27,755 nucleotides of DNA, taken from positions 1 to 27,755 of IMG/VR virus record IMGVR_UViG_3300008996_000033. One strand, given 5' to 3'. Below, piece by piece: positions 9,875 to 16,539 of this stretch (positions are counted from its first letter, which is position 1; each line of letters starts with the position of its first letter). Origin of the DNA: a virus. The notes under the pieces are model-generated. The model was not told the DNA's origin, searched no databases, and worked only from the letters and a program-made list of their open reading frames with translations. Position numbers and translations under genes: made by a program.

Positions 9875-9900
9875 CAGTAGCAGAACCATTTTGATATAAT
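9871..9900 (+). promoter_or_regulatory. Consensus sigma-70/A-type promoter
   Basis: A perfect -35 box TTGACA (9871-9876) and a perfect -10 box TATAAT (9895-9900) are separated by 18 bases. Transcription should start near 9907, leaving a short leader with GGAGG before the ATG at 9919. The TGA inside the -35 box is the stop codon of the upstream adhesin gene. Confidence 0.85.
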
Positions 9901-9918
9901 AATAGAAACGGAGGCAAA

Positions 9919-10137
9919 ATGCTAACAAAAGAAGAAAAGATTCAGATAATTGAATCTCACAAGAGGAACCTTGATTATACAAGATATAATCTAGAGGTAA
10001 GCCTCCTAGAAGAAAATGCCCGTACAAAAGTAAATCAGGTAGTCGTAGATACCCTACAGGATCAAATTAATGAAATTGATTCTCAGAAGGCTACACTAGA
10101 TGCTGAAATTGTATCAGTAAGCTCTGCTACAGAATAG
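9919..10137 (+). CDS. Small coiled-coil protein, function unknown
   Basis: A 72-aa, first-in-operon protein with a strong ribosome binding site (GGAGG at 9910-9914) behind the consensus promoter. It is helical and charged throughout, with a heptad-like stretch VVVDTLQDQINEIDSQK at about 41-57. The next gene encodes a similar small coiled coil, so the two may form a heteromeric pair. It could be a virion-associated or early regulatory protein. I see no family signature. Confidence 0.7.
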   Translation: MLTKEEKIQIIESHKRNLDYTRYNLEVSLLEENARTKVNQVVVDTLQDQINEIDSQKATLDAEIVSVSSATE

Positions 10138-10145
10138 GATAAATA

Positions 10146-10340
10146 ATGCAAGATAAAGCGGAATTAGTAATAACCGCTCTACAACAGCGTATTGGTGAAT
10201 TGGCCTCGGACTACGAGACCAAGATAGCCATGCTTAGAGCAGAAATAACTATATTAGTAAATGAAAAAGAGCAAAGAGAGAAAGAGGCTAATGAGTATTC
10301 TAAGGAAATCGAAGAAAAAATCTCTTCAGCCAACGATTAG
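10146..10340 (+). CDS. Small coiled-coil protein, function unknown
   Basis: A 64-aa protein eight bases after the previous stop, with AGGA upstream. Nearly the whole length is predicted helix with heptad spacing (VITALQQRIGELASDYE, then EKEQREKEANEYSKEIEEK). It is acidic and lysine-rich and has no cysteines. Its 3' end overlaps the next gene's start by 50 bases in another frame. It resembles its upstream neighbour in size and composition but not clearly in sequence. Confidence 0.65.
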   Translation: MQDKAELVITALQQRIGELASDYETKIAMLRAEITILVNEKEQREKEANEYSKEIEEKISSAND

Positions 10341-10713
10341 TACTCTTGAGGGTAAAGCCTATCCTATTTCTGGAATATTTTATATTACAGAAAAAGGCAC
10401 ATTTTATATAAAGTCTTCTAAAAGATATAAAGTATTTTCAGACAGATGCTTTAGTTCGTGGAATGTAAAGGCTATAGACGCTAGCTTTGCACAGATTTCT
10501 CATATACCGTACGCAGGGATATTGGGTTTTAGGGACGGAACAATAATCCATAACCTTGGAGATGGTAAAATATATGTAGTGTCTGATAATAAAAGGCTCC
10601 ACATAAAGGATCCAGATGCCTTCCCTAAAGGCTGGATCGAGGAGAATAAGATTACAGTCAATGAGCAGGAAGCTAACTTACACAAGGATGGTCAGGAAAT
10701 AAATGGGAATTGA
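10291..10713 (+). CDS. Surface-repeat-like protein, function unknown
   Basis: I place the start at the ATG at 10291 (AGAGG just upstream) rather than the upstream in-frame ATG at 10261, giving 140 aa with a basic N-terminus. The rest contains two related beta segments: one around FYITEKGTFYIKSSKRYKVF and one around NLGDGKIYVVSDNKRLHI followed by DPDAFPKGWIEENKITVNE. The second resembles the 'DG-x-YLV-x-GGKRHxI, then xPxxF' unit common in secreted actinobacterial and phage surface proteins. That likeness is from memory and moderate. A virion or cell-wall-binding role is plausible, and a lysin accessory cannot be excluded. It overlaps both neighbours. Confidence 0.6.
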   Translation: MSILRKSKKKSLQPTISTLEGKAYPISGIFYITEKGTFYIKSSKRYKVFSDRCFSSWNVKAIDASFAQISHIPYAGILGFRDGTIIHNLGDGKIYVVSDNKRLHIKDPDAFPKGWIEENKITVNEQEANLHKDGQEINGN

Positions 10714-11272
10714 AGTAAACCTGAAGAAATTTAGTAATAGTGATCCCTTGGATTTTCAGCAGCTAAATGATATTATTGATGCTGTTATTCTTATTGGCAC
10801 AAAGATGCCTACTATTGAGACTCCTCAAGCTCCTGGAGGAAATACTGGGGGAACAGTACAGACTTCAATTACTGTTGCCAATTCAGATAAAGTTACTTCT
10901 GCAGTTCCAATTACATCAAAAGCAGATGGCGGAACACCAAAGGTTATAACTTATAAAGATGCTTCTGGAAATCAGATAGTATTTTCAGCTCCTCCAAAGA
11001 TTGTAGTTTCTGCTAGACAAACTAGCACTGGTAAGGGGCTTGCAATAGCTAATCTTAAAGAAGTTGGATCTGCAACATTTACAGTGCAGGCAGGATGGAC
11101 GGCTCCAAGAACAACAAGTGGCGATATAACAATTGATTATATAGCAATTGGAACAGTTAATAAGTCATCTGCTCCTGCATCAACTGCAGGAACCAATGGA
11201 AGTGCAGGAACTTCAGGTTCAACAACAGGGCCAACTTATGTAGCACCTAGAGGTGCTTTTATACCAGAATAA
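10703..11272 (+). CDS. H-type-lectin-like structural protein
   Basis: A 189-aa protein whose ATG lies 11 bases before the upstream stop. A short helical N-terminus (about 1-35) leads into a Gly/Thr-rich linker. Residues about 75-152 then form a beta domain with IVFSAPPKIVVSARQ, ATFTVQAGWTAP and ITIDYIAIG strands, which fits the H-type lectin pattern (F-x-x-PP-x-V-x-V through to I-x-W/Y-x-AIG). The C-terminus is a low-complexity Ser/Gly/Ala/Thr tail. It is probably a virion decoration or receptor-recognition protein. The lectin call rests on strand patterns only. Confidence 0.6.
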   Translation: MGIEVNLKKFSNSDPLDFQQLNDIIDAVILIGTKMPTIETPQAPGGNTGGTVQTSITVANSDKVTSAVPITSKADGGTPKVITYKDASGNQIVFSAPPKIVVSARQTSTGKGLAIANLKEVGSATFTVQAGWTAPRTTSGDITIDYIAIGTVNKSSAPASTAGTNGSAGTSGSTTGPTYVAPRGAFIPE

Positions 11273-11287
11273 AAATTCGTATATAAT
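11258..11287 (+). promoter_or_regulatory. Putative promoter for a leaderless HNH gene
   Basis: A perfect TATAAT (11282-11287) has a weak -35 candidate TTTATA (11258-11263) 18 bases upstream. The expected transcription start falls at about 11294-11296, essentially at the ATG of the HNH gene, and there is no Shine-Dalgarno sequence. A leaderless transcript would fit. Confidence 0.45.
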
Positions 11288-11295
11288 ATACTTAT

Positions 11296-11571
11296 ATGAA
11301 GTGGTATCAGCCTATTCAAAGCTGGCACCAAAGAAAAACTAGTATAAGTGAAAATGGCTATATATTAGTTTGGGTGCCAGAACATCCTAAAGCCTTCTCT
11401 GGAGGCTGGTACTACGAACACGTTTTAGTAGTAGAAAAGATCTACAATAGAATATTAAGTAAGGGCGAAACAATTCATCACATAGATGAAAATAAAACAA
11501 ATAATAACTATTATAATTTGTTTGTTTGCTATAGAAAGCAACACGATAAAGCCCATCGACAGGCTGCTTGA
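11296..11571 (+). CDS. HNH endonuclease
   Basis: A 91-aa free-standing HNH nuclease. The core is clear: Glu-His at 41-42 (EHVLVVEK), the HH pair at 61-62 (IHHIDENKTNNN), Asn at 70-71 and a closing H83/H87 (RKQHDKAH). This matches the HNH_3-type pattern EH..HHxDxNxxNN..NL..H. Such proteins nick or cut DNA, either as mobile homing endonucleases or as terminase partners. Here the terminase genes are at the far end of the window, so a homing role is more likely. No ribosome binding site is present, and a -10 box lies just upstream. Its TGA stop lies inside the -35 box of the next promoter. Confidence 0.85.
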   Translation: MKWYQPIQSWHQRKTSISENGYILVWVPEHPKAFSGGWYYEHVLVVEKIYNRILSKGETIHHIDENKTNNNYYNLFVCYRKQHDKAHRQAA

Positions 11572-11596
11572 CAGAAATAAGGTAATAACCTATTAT
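11568..11596 (+). promoter_or_regulatory. Near-consensus promoter for the phosphoesterase-holin genes
   Basis: A perfect -35 TTGACA (11568-11573) and a -10 TATTAT (11591-11596) are separated by 17 bases. The expected start is about 11603, exactly where the leader hairpins begin. The TGA of the -35 box is the stop of the HNH gene. Confidence 0.75.
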
Positions 11597-11603
11597 ATAT
11601 ATC

Positions 11604-11631
11604 AGACGACGAATGGTCGTCTATTCGTCGT
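11604..11631 (+). promoter_or_regulatory. Two mutually exclusive leader hairpins
   Basis: Stem A pairs AGACGAC (11604-11610) with GTCGTCT (11616-11622), 7 bp with a 5-base loop. Stem B pairs ACGACGAAT (11606-11614) with ATTCGTCGT (11623-11631), 9 bp with an 8-base loop. They share 11606-11610 and so cannot form together. Both sit at the predicted 5' end of the transcript and end 13 bases before the ATG at 11645. Roles in mRNA stability or switching are inference. Confidence 0.6.
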
Positions 11632-11644
11632 AGTTAGGAATACA

Positions 11645-12412
11645 ATGACAGAAGCAAAATCAGACCTTAAATGGATGATGGTTAGTGACGTTCACTTTCC
11701 AAGACATGATCCACGCAAGGTCGAACTATTTCTTAAGGTAATGAAGTGGTTTAAGCCACATGCAGTAGACCTATTAGGAGATATTGACGATGCAGACTCT
11801 ACCAGTAGATGGGCATCTGAGTATCCAACAGAATTTTCAATTCCAGTTGGAGATGGTGGCGTTAATGAAACAAAGCAATTTATGAATGATATTCGTAAGA
11901 TTGTTCCAAACGCTGACTGTCATTTTCATGACGGTAATCATGGATGGACAAGACACGGAGATTATCTTTCTAAGAAGGCTCCAGCTTTTCTTGACGTGAT
12001 TACCCCTAAAACATTATATGAGTATGATAAGTACGGATTTAATTGGCACAACTATAATGAACCACCAGTCCAACGTTTTGGAGATATGTGGGGACATCAT
12101 GGTGAAGCAATCTCTCAGAACTCTGCAGAATCCGTAAAGAAAGATGTACTAAATTGGGGAGTTTCTTTAGTTAGAGGTCACTCTCATAGAATGGGTGCTT
12201 TCTATCACACATATAATTTATCTGGCCAAGAACTTCGTGGCTATGAAATTGGGCATCTGTGCGATGAAAGCAAGATGGATTACTCAATTCAAAAGAATTG
12301 GCAAGCAGGTTTTGCCATTGCACATGTTGTTAATGATTATCCACATATGCAATTAATTCAAATAACAAAAGACTATACCTGTGTCGTTGACGGCAAGGTA
12401 TTTAGCGCATAA
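11645..12412 (+). CDS. Calcineurin-like metallophosphoesterase
   Basis: A 255-aa protein with the metallophosphoesterase metal ligands in order: D15-x-H17 (SDVHFP), GD46 (LLGDIDD), GNH at 97-99, GHHGE at 150-154 and GHSH at 178-181. It should be a two-metal phosphohydrolase, but its substrate (nucleotide, DNA end or protein phosphate) is not evident. The frame is open back to 11486 inside the HNH gene. I chose the ATG at 11645 because the first motif starts at residue 14, AGGA lies upstream, and a promoter plus leader hairpins precede it. A holin-like gene follows 10 bases later. Confidence 0.85.
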   Translation: MTEAKSDLKWMMVSDVHFPRHDPRKVELFLKVMKWFKPHAVDLLGDIDDADSTSRWASEYPTEFSIPVGDGGVNETKQFMNDIRKIVPNADCHFHDGNHGWTRHGDYLSKKAPAFLDVITPKTLYEYDKYGFNWHNYNEPPVQRFGDMWGHHGEAISQNSAESVKKDVLNWGVSLVRGHSHRMGAFYHTYNLSGQELRGYEIGHLCDESKMDYSIQKNWQAGFAIAHVVNDYPHMQLIQITKDYTCVVDGKVFSA

Positions 12413-12422
12413 GGAGAAACAA

Positions 12423-12812
12423 ATGGAAGGTATTCTTGTATTAGTTGCTGCTCTAGTAGTTAACGTAGCAACTTCATTAATCAAGAATGTTAGAATGACT
12501 TCAAAGCAAAAGGGTAGCGTTGCACTTGCAACTTCAGCAGTAGCTGGTTTCCTCGCAGCTTTGATTCAGGGAGACTTGAACACGGGAGACTTTGCACAGA
12601 CAGCTGTGCTAGTATTCGGTGCATCTCAAGCAATTTATAGCTTTATTCTTAAGGGCACACCAGCAGATAAGATCATGCTTGCTGCATTTGGCGGAACTAA
12701 TCAGTCAGTAAAGCTTGCAAACGATGTATTTGCAGAAGTAGCCAAGGCTGTTGAAGAAACCAGGAAGGCAGTCAAGAAGGCTCCTGCTAAGAAAGCAAAG
12801 CCAAAGGCATAG
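12423..12812 (+). CDS. Putative holin-like membrane protein
   Basis: A 129-aa protein with a strong ribosome binding site (AAGGAG, 12411-12416). It has three hydrophobic stretches, about residues 3-20, 31-48 and 57-75, and a C-terminus rich in Lys and Ala (KKAPAKKAKPKA). Size, membrane segments and charged tail fit holins that form lesions in the cytoplasmic membrane. The frame is open upstream to 12381, but the ATG at 12423 has the ribosome binding site. No endolysin is recognisable next to it, which weakens the call. Another phage membrane protein remains possible. Confidence 0.55.
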   Translation: MEGILVLVAALVVNVATSLIKNVRMTSKQKGSVALATSAVAGFLAALIQGDLNTGDFAQTAVLVFGASQAIYSFILKGTPADKIMLAAFGGTNQSVKLANDVFAEVAKAVEETRKAVKKAPAKKAKPKA

Positions 12813-12823
12813 GCTAAATACAA

Positions 12824-13009
12824 ATGAGATGCGAAAGATGTTCTGGAACTGTCTTTGTTGACAGGGTATTTTCTCAGAAAATGCATGTGGAACTCTTTTG
12901 TATTCGATGTGGCAAAAGATGGATGATTGATAAAGAAAAGAGCGCATTCGGTAGATGGGTAAGCAACAGGGAAAGACTGCATCAAAACGCATTCGGTATT
13001 TCTTCCTAA
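12824..13009 (+). CDS. Small zinc-ribbon protein
   Basis: A 61-aa protein with two Cys pairs (CERC at 3-6 and CIRC at 26-29), the layout of a zinc ribbon, followed by a basic and aromatic C-terminus (CGKRWMIDKEK). Such small phage zinc ribbons usually bind nucleic acid or modulate host proteins. Its last 55 bases overlap the start of the downstream HTH gene. Ribosome binding is weak, so translation may depend on the holin gene 11 bases upstream. Confidence 0.6.
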   Translation: MRCERCSGTVFVDRVFSQKMHVELFCIRCGKRWMIDKEKSAFGRWVSNRERLHQNAFGISS

Positions 13010-13473
13010 ATGGTGACCTACACAAGACTATTCATATAAATAGATCTAGTGATATCGTTGTGGCTTGGAATTATCCAAATAAAAAAAGAACCTCGTATTC
13101 TTGGAGCGATGCACAAAAGAATATGGAAAAGGCATACACTATAACGGATGTTGCCAAGATTCTTGATCGCCACAGAATGACAATAGACAAGTATATTCGT
13201 CAAGGTCTAATTAAAACTCCACAAAGAATATATAAGATTGACGGCAAGTTTGACTCTGCTGGTAAGTATATGTTTTCAGAAAAGGATGTTTTAGACCTGC
13301 ACGAATATTGTTCTACGATCAGCAAGGGTAGGCCACGTAAAGATGGACTCATCAATACCTCTGGCCTCCCGAGCAGATCTGAAGTAAGGTCTATGCTTAA
13401 GCAGTCATCGGTTTTGTATGTAAAAGATGAAGATGGTAATTTTATTCCAGTATGGAAGGAAAACAATTGGTGA
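12955..13473 (+). CDS. MerR-type helix-turn-helix DNA-binding protein
   Basis: A 172-aa protein. Residues 12-52 form a beta segment (IRYFFLNGDLHKTIHINR, then YSWSD). Residues 61-86 are a clear HTH of the MerR/excisionase kind (YTITDVAKILDRHRMTIDKYIRQGLI), continued by a wing-like stretch and a FSEKDVLDLHEY helix. KGRPRKDG at 124-131 resembles an AT-hook. It is probably a transcription or replication-origin regulator. I keep the start at 12955, despite the 55-base overlap with the zinc ribbon, because the N-terminal segment looks like part of the fold. It overlaps the next gene by GTGA. Confidence 0.7.
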   Translation: MGKQQGKTASKRIRYFFLNGDLHKTIHINRSSDIVVAWNYPNKKRTSYSWSDAQKNMEKAYTITDVAKILDRHRMTIDKYIRQGLIKTPQRIYKIDGKFDSAGKYMFSEKDVLDLHEYCSTISKGRPRKDGLINTSGLPSRSEVRSMLKQSSVLYVKDEDGNFIPVWKENNW

Positions 13474-13760
13474 AAAGAAAAGCTAGGCAAGAACCGCAGA
13501 TAGAGCATGTAGAGTTTGCTATGCATAAAAATAATACTATTTATTTAAAGAATGCTTCATACATGTTAGGTAGGGCTGCAGCACTAGCGGAAGCAAACGG
13601 TGACACAGACACCTTGCTACAGATCGCAGGTGCTTGGTTAGAAATTGATAGAGATTTAAGTAAGCGTAAGCCAAAGTCTAGTAAAAAGAAATTGCCTATG
13701 GGCTTTACAGCCGTAGGAGATAATGATACAATTTCTGATGAGGAGGATGCGGATGAGTGA
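13470..13760 (+). CDS. Conserved-looking helical protein, function unknown
   Basis: A 96-aa protein if translation starts at the GTG at 13470, which has GGAAGGA (13454-13460) nine bases upstream and overlaps the preceding stop as GTGA. An ATG at 13452 is in frame but has no ribosome binding site. The middle is a helical pair (LKNASYMLGRAAALAEANG, then TLLQIAGAWLEIDRDL), followed by a basic patch (KRKPKSSKKK) and an acidic tail (DEEDADE). No enzyme motif is visible. Its position just before replication genes suggests an accessory role. Confidence 0.6.
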   Translation: MKRKARQEPQIEHVEFAMHKNNTIYLKNASYMLGRAAALAEANGDTDTLLQIAGAWLEIDRDLSKRKPKSSKKKLPMGFTAVGDNDTISDEEDADE

Positions 13761-13953
13761 AACAGTAGTAAAGGTGGACCTTCAGTACACACGTAATCTT
13801 GGTAACTATGAAAGCATTAAGGTAAATATTGGTGTTGAGGATATAGTTAGATCTGGCGAAAATGTAGATACTGCCACAGAGCGTGTGTATAAGTTCGTAG
13901 AAGATAAGCTTATTGAAAAGATGCAGGAAATTGAAAAGGAACTAAAGGCTTAA
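13753..13953 (+). CDS. Small replication-cluster protein, function unknown
   Basis: A 66-aa protein with an excellent ribosome binding site (GAGGAGG, 13740-13746), which fixes the start at 13753 although the frame is open to 13723. It has a beta N-terminus (VVKVDLQYTRNLG, YESIKVNIGVED) and a helical C-terminus (YKFVEDKLIEKMQEIEKEL). Small proteins of this layout occur in phage replication and recombination operons, but I cannot name a function. It is coupled to both neighbours by overlaps of 8 bases and 1 base (TAATG). Confidence 0.65.
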   Translation: MSETVVKVDLQYTRNLGNYESIKVNIGVEDIVRSGENVDTATERVYKFVEDKLIEKMQEIEKELKA

Positions 13954-14297
13954 TGGCTAAAGAGGCTGCTAACAAACAACCGTACATTTTGATATCCATG
14001 TACGAGTCCTTGTATAAAGAAAGATATAATAGGGCTCCTAGTATAAATAGATACCGTGAAAAGTGGGCTATGCAGGATGTTATAGATAGTATAGGTTTTG
14101 ATAGAGCAAAAGCAGTCTTAGAATATTATTTTAAAACAAGTAAGAGTGGTCACCCAATACAGCACTTCTTATTTAACTTTGACAAACTCAATGAGGTTAT
14201 GGTAGAGTTAGACAAAGATAAGAGTGCTAGAGATAAATTATTAGCGGAAACAAAGCAGATGGTGGAGGAATATGAACACAGAAGCAGCGGTAATTAG
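13953..14297 (+). CDS. Candidate helicase loader / accessory protein
   Basis: A 114-aa, all-helical protein starting in a TAATG overlap. Features are YKERYNRAPSINRYREKW near residue 22, an AVLEYYFKTSKSGHPIQHF block near 68, and a charged C-terminal helix. It immediately precedes and overlaps (26 bases) the DnaB-type helicase gene. In many phages that slot holds a helicase loader or primosome adaptor, so that role is proposed from context only. No Walker motif is present, so it is not a DnaC-type ATPase. Confidence 0.55.
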   Translation: MAKEAANKQPYILISMYESLYKERYNRAPSINRYREKWAMQDVIDSIGFDRAKAVLEYYFKTSKSGHPIQHFLFNFDKLNEVMVELDKDKSARDKLLAETKQMVEEYEHRSSGN

Positions 14298-15519
14298 TGC
14301 GGTCTGTAAGAATAAAGACATTAGTTCATTAATGTCTGAAAATGTAGACGACCTATTTGTTGCCTACAAAGATGTGTGGGATGGCCTAAAGTCATACTAT
14401 ATGAAGTTTAGATCTGTGCCTGAAGTAGAAGTTCTTCAAGATAGATTCAGAGACTTTGATCCAATAGCTACAACAGCAGAGACTGGATACTACTTAGATC
14501 AATTAAAGAATGAATACTTGTCAGGTCGTGTCAGAAATGTTCTGCTAAAAGCTGGAACGTCTCTAAAAGAAAACGCCGCTGCAAGAGTTATTTCTGAGCT
14601 CCAGAAAGAGATAGCCTCTCTTGGAAGATACACAAATAACGTTCGTGACCTAGACCTAACAGATTTTGAAGATGCAGAAAGACACATTTTAGCCCTTCGT
14701 GAAAGAAGTGCGGCTATGGGCGGAAGCCCAGGAATTGCTAGTGGGTTTAAGGCTATGGATATAGCATACCCTACTGGAATGGCTCCAGGACACCTTATTG
14801 TGGCTATTGGATGGCCAGGTAGGGGTAAGACGTGGTTCACGTCTTATTTGGCCTGTAGAGCCTGGGAGCAAGGCTTTAAGCCAATGATCGTATCCCTTGA
14901 AATGTCTCCAGAAAATATGCGTGACCGTATTTACACTATGCTTGGCTCAGGATTATTTAGAGCATCAGATTTTTCTCGTGGTGATATTAATCTAGATGAT
15001 TTTGGCAATTGGGGAAAGAAAAAGTTTGAAGATAAGCGTGGGTTTATCTTAGTATCAAACGAGGGTATGGCTGATGTTACGCCTGCAACAGTTCAGGCTA
15101 AGATTGACCAACATAAGCCAGACTTAGTTATTTGCGACTACCACCAGCTATTTACAGATACAAAGCGTTCTAACTCTGAAGTAGAGCGTAACCGTAATAT
15201 CTCTCGTGAGTTCAAGATGCTTGCAGTATCAAATAATATTCCTATTATTGATATCACAGCAGCAACCATGGATGATATTTCAGATCAAGATGCCCCACCA
15301 CTACTTTCTCAAGTAGCATGGTCAAAGGCTATCGAGTATGATGCTGATATGGCTATGGCTATCCACAAGCATCCAGATACAAATATTGTAGAGGTTGTTT
15401 CTAGAAAGAATAGACATGGAAGAAACTTTGCTTTCTATCTAAACTGGGATATTGATCGTGGAATTGTAGAAGAAGTTTATAATGCTCCAGGAGATGGAGA
15501 AGCAGTTGCGCCTCAGTAA
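14272..15519 (+). CDS. dnaB: DnaB-type replicative helicase
   Basis: A 415-aa hexameric helicase of the DnaB/RecA-fold superfamily 4. The N-terminal helical domain (about 1-130) is followed by the ATPase core: Walker A GWPGRGKT at 180-187, a SLEMSPENMRDR segment (motif 1a region), Walker B LVICDY at about 285-290, and a final DNA-binding/arginine-finger region around EVVSRKNRHGRN. It is slightly shorter than typical bacterial DnaB because the N-domain is compact. GGAGG sits just before the ATG. It unwinds DNA ahead of the polymerase, and the primase gene follows four bases later. Confidence 0.9.
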   Translation: MNTEAAVISAVCKNKDISSLMSENVDDLFVAYKDVWDGLKSYYMKFRSVPEVEVLQDRFRDFDPIATTAETGYYLDQLKNEYLSGRVRNVLLKAGTSLKENAAARVISELQKEIASLGRYTNNVRDLDLTDFEDAERHILALRERSAAMGGSPGIASGFKAMDIAYPTGMAPGHLIVAIGWPGRGKTWFTSYLACRAWEQGFKPMIVSLEMSPENMRDRIYTMLGSGLFRASDFSRGDINLDDFGNWGKKKFEDKRGFILVSNEGMADVTPATVQAKIDQHKPDLVICDYHQLFTDTKRSNSEVERNRNISREFKMLAVSNNIPIIDITAATMDDISDQDAPPLLSQVAWSKAIEYDADMAMAIHKHPDTNIVEVVSRKNRHGRNFAFYLNWDIDRGIVEEVYNAPGDGEAVAPQ

Positions 15520-15523
15520 TACT

Positions 15524-16492
15524 ATGGACTCACAGGTATATTCAGCATCTCAGATAAAGTCAGTTCTAAAGTCTATCGGAGTTGATATTATTGCGGAGAC
15601 TGGAAATGATTTCCTATGCTTGTGCCCATTCCATGGAAACAGAAACACTCCAAGCTTTAGCGTAAGTAAAGAGCGTGGTGCTTTTATATGCTTCAATCCA
15701 TCATGCGGAGAGTCTGGAAGTATTATTGATATTGTTAAAAGGCTTACCGAAAGAAATGAGTTTGAGGCAATTCGTTTTATAAAGGTAAAAGAAATAGAGA
15801 ATGATGTAGATTTTGAAGATACTCTTTCAAGCGTTTTAGAGGATAAGCCAGACTTTGTTGAGTTCTCACAAGAAACGCTGGATAGACTTCATGCTGATTT
15901 GGCTGGCAATAAAGAAGCCAGAGATTACTTTGAGTACAGAGGAATCAACGAAGAGTCTATGAAGCACTTTGCTTTAGGCTATTCTTCAGCAATGAATATG
16001 GTTATTACTCCAGTTCATAGTCCAGATGGAATGCCAGTCGGACTAGTCGGAAGATCTATATCTGAAAAAAGATTTAAGAATAGTAATGGCTTGCCTAAGA
16101 ATAAGACTATGTTTAATTTGCATAGAGCTAAAAAGTTAGGCGGAATAGTAATAGTGGTTGAGTCTAATTTTGATGCCATTAGAGTTCATCAGGCTGGATT
16201 TCCAAACGTTGTTGCTACTCTAGGTGGGCATATATCTAATGATAATATAAACTTACTTAATAAATACTTTACTAAGATAATTATAATGACAGACAGCGAT
16301 GAAGCTGGAAGATCATTGGGTAAGAATATCGCAAACAAATTAAGAAACAAAGAAGTTCTTTGGGCTATGTATGATGATGAAATACTTTATCCGCATGGTG
16401 CTAAAGATGTTGGTGACATGAATGATGCGGAAATAAAACAATGTATTTCAAATGCTATTCCACATTTTCAATATTCCAATAATATGCTATAA
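15524..16492 (+). CDS. dnaG: DnaG-type primase
   Basis: A 322-aa primase. The N-terminal zinc-binding domain has C34-x2-H37 and C56-x4-C61 (CPFH and CFNPSC). The C-C spacing is wider than the usual x2. The TOPRIM catalytic core has E213 (IVVVESNFDA) and D257-x-D259 (TDSDEAG). The C-terminal helicase-interaction domain of bacterial DnaG is missing, so contact with the helicase must differ. The frame is open upstream to 15482, but the ATG at 15524, just after the helicase stop, keeps the first domain complete. The stop codon lies within the -10 box of the next promoter. Confidence 0.9.
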   Translation: MDSQVYSASQIKSVLKSIGVDIIAETGNDFLCLCPFHGNRNTPSFSVSKERGAFICFNPSCGESGSIIDIVKRLTERNEFEAIRFIKVKEIENDVDFEDTLSSVLEDKPDFVEFSQETLDRLHADLAGNKEARDYFEYRGINEESMKHFALGYSSAMNMVITPVHSPDGMPVGLVGRSISEKRFKNSNGLPKNKTMFNLHRAKKLGGIVIVVESNFDAIRVHQAGFPNVVATLGGHISNDNINLLNKYFTKIIIMTDSDEAGRSLGKNIANKLRNKEVLWAMYDDEILYPHGAKDVGDMNDAEIKQCISNAIPHFQYSNNML

Positions 16493-16493
16493 T
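16465..16493 (+). promoter_or_regulatory. Extended -10 promoter for ssb
   Basis: An extended -10 TGCTATAAT (16485-16493) has a partial -35 TTTTCA (16465-16470) 17 bases upstream of the hexamer. The start should be near 16500. The leader then opens with a small hairpin: GGGGC (16503-16507) pairs with GCCTC (16515-16519). AAGGAG precedes the ATG at 16540. The TAA stop of the primase gene is embedded in the -10 hexamer. Confidence 0.7.
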
Positions 16494-16539
16494 AAAGACA
16501 CAGGGGCATTTATAGCCTCAACTATATAAGGAGAAATAA

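Noticed and set aside
12387-12415. TTGACG as a -35 box for the holin-like gene
   Set aside because: No -10 box at the right distance.
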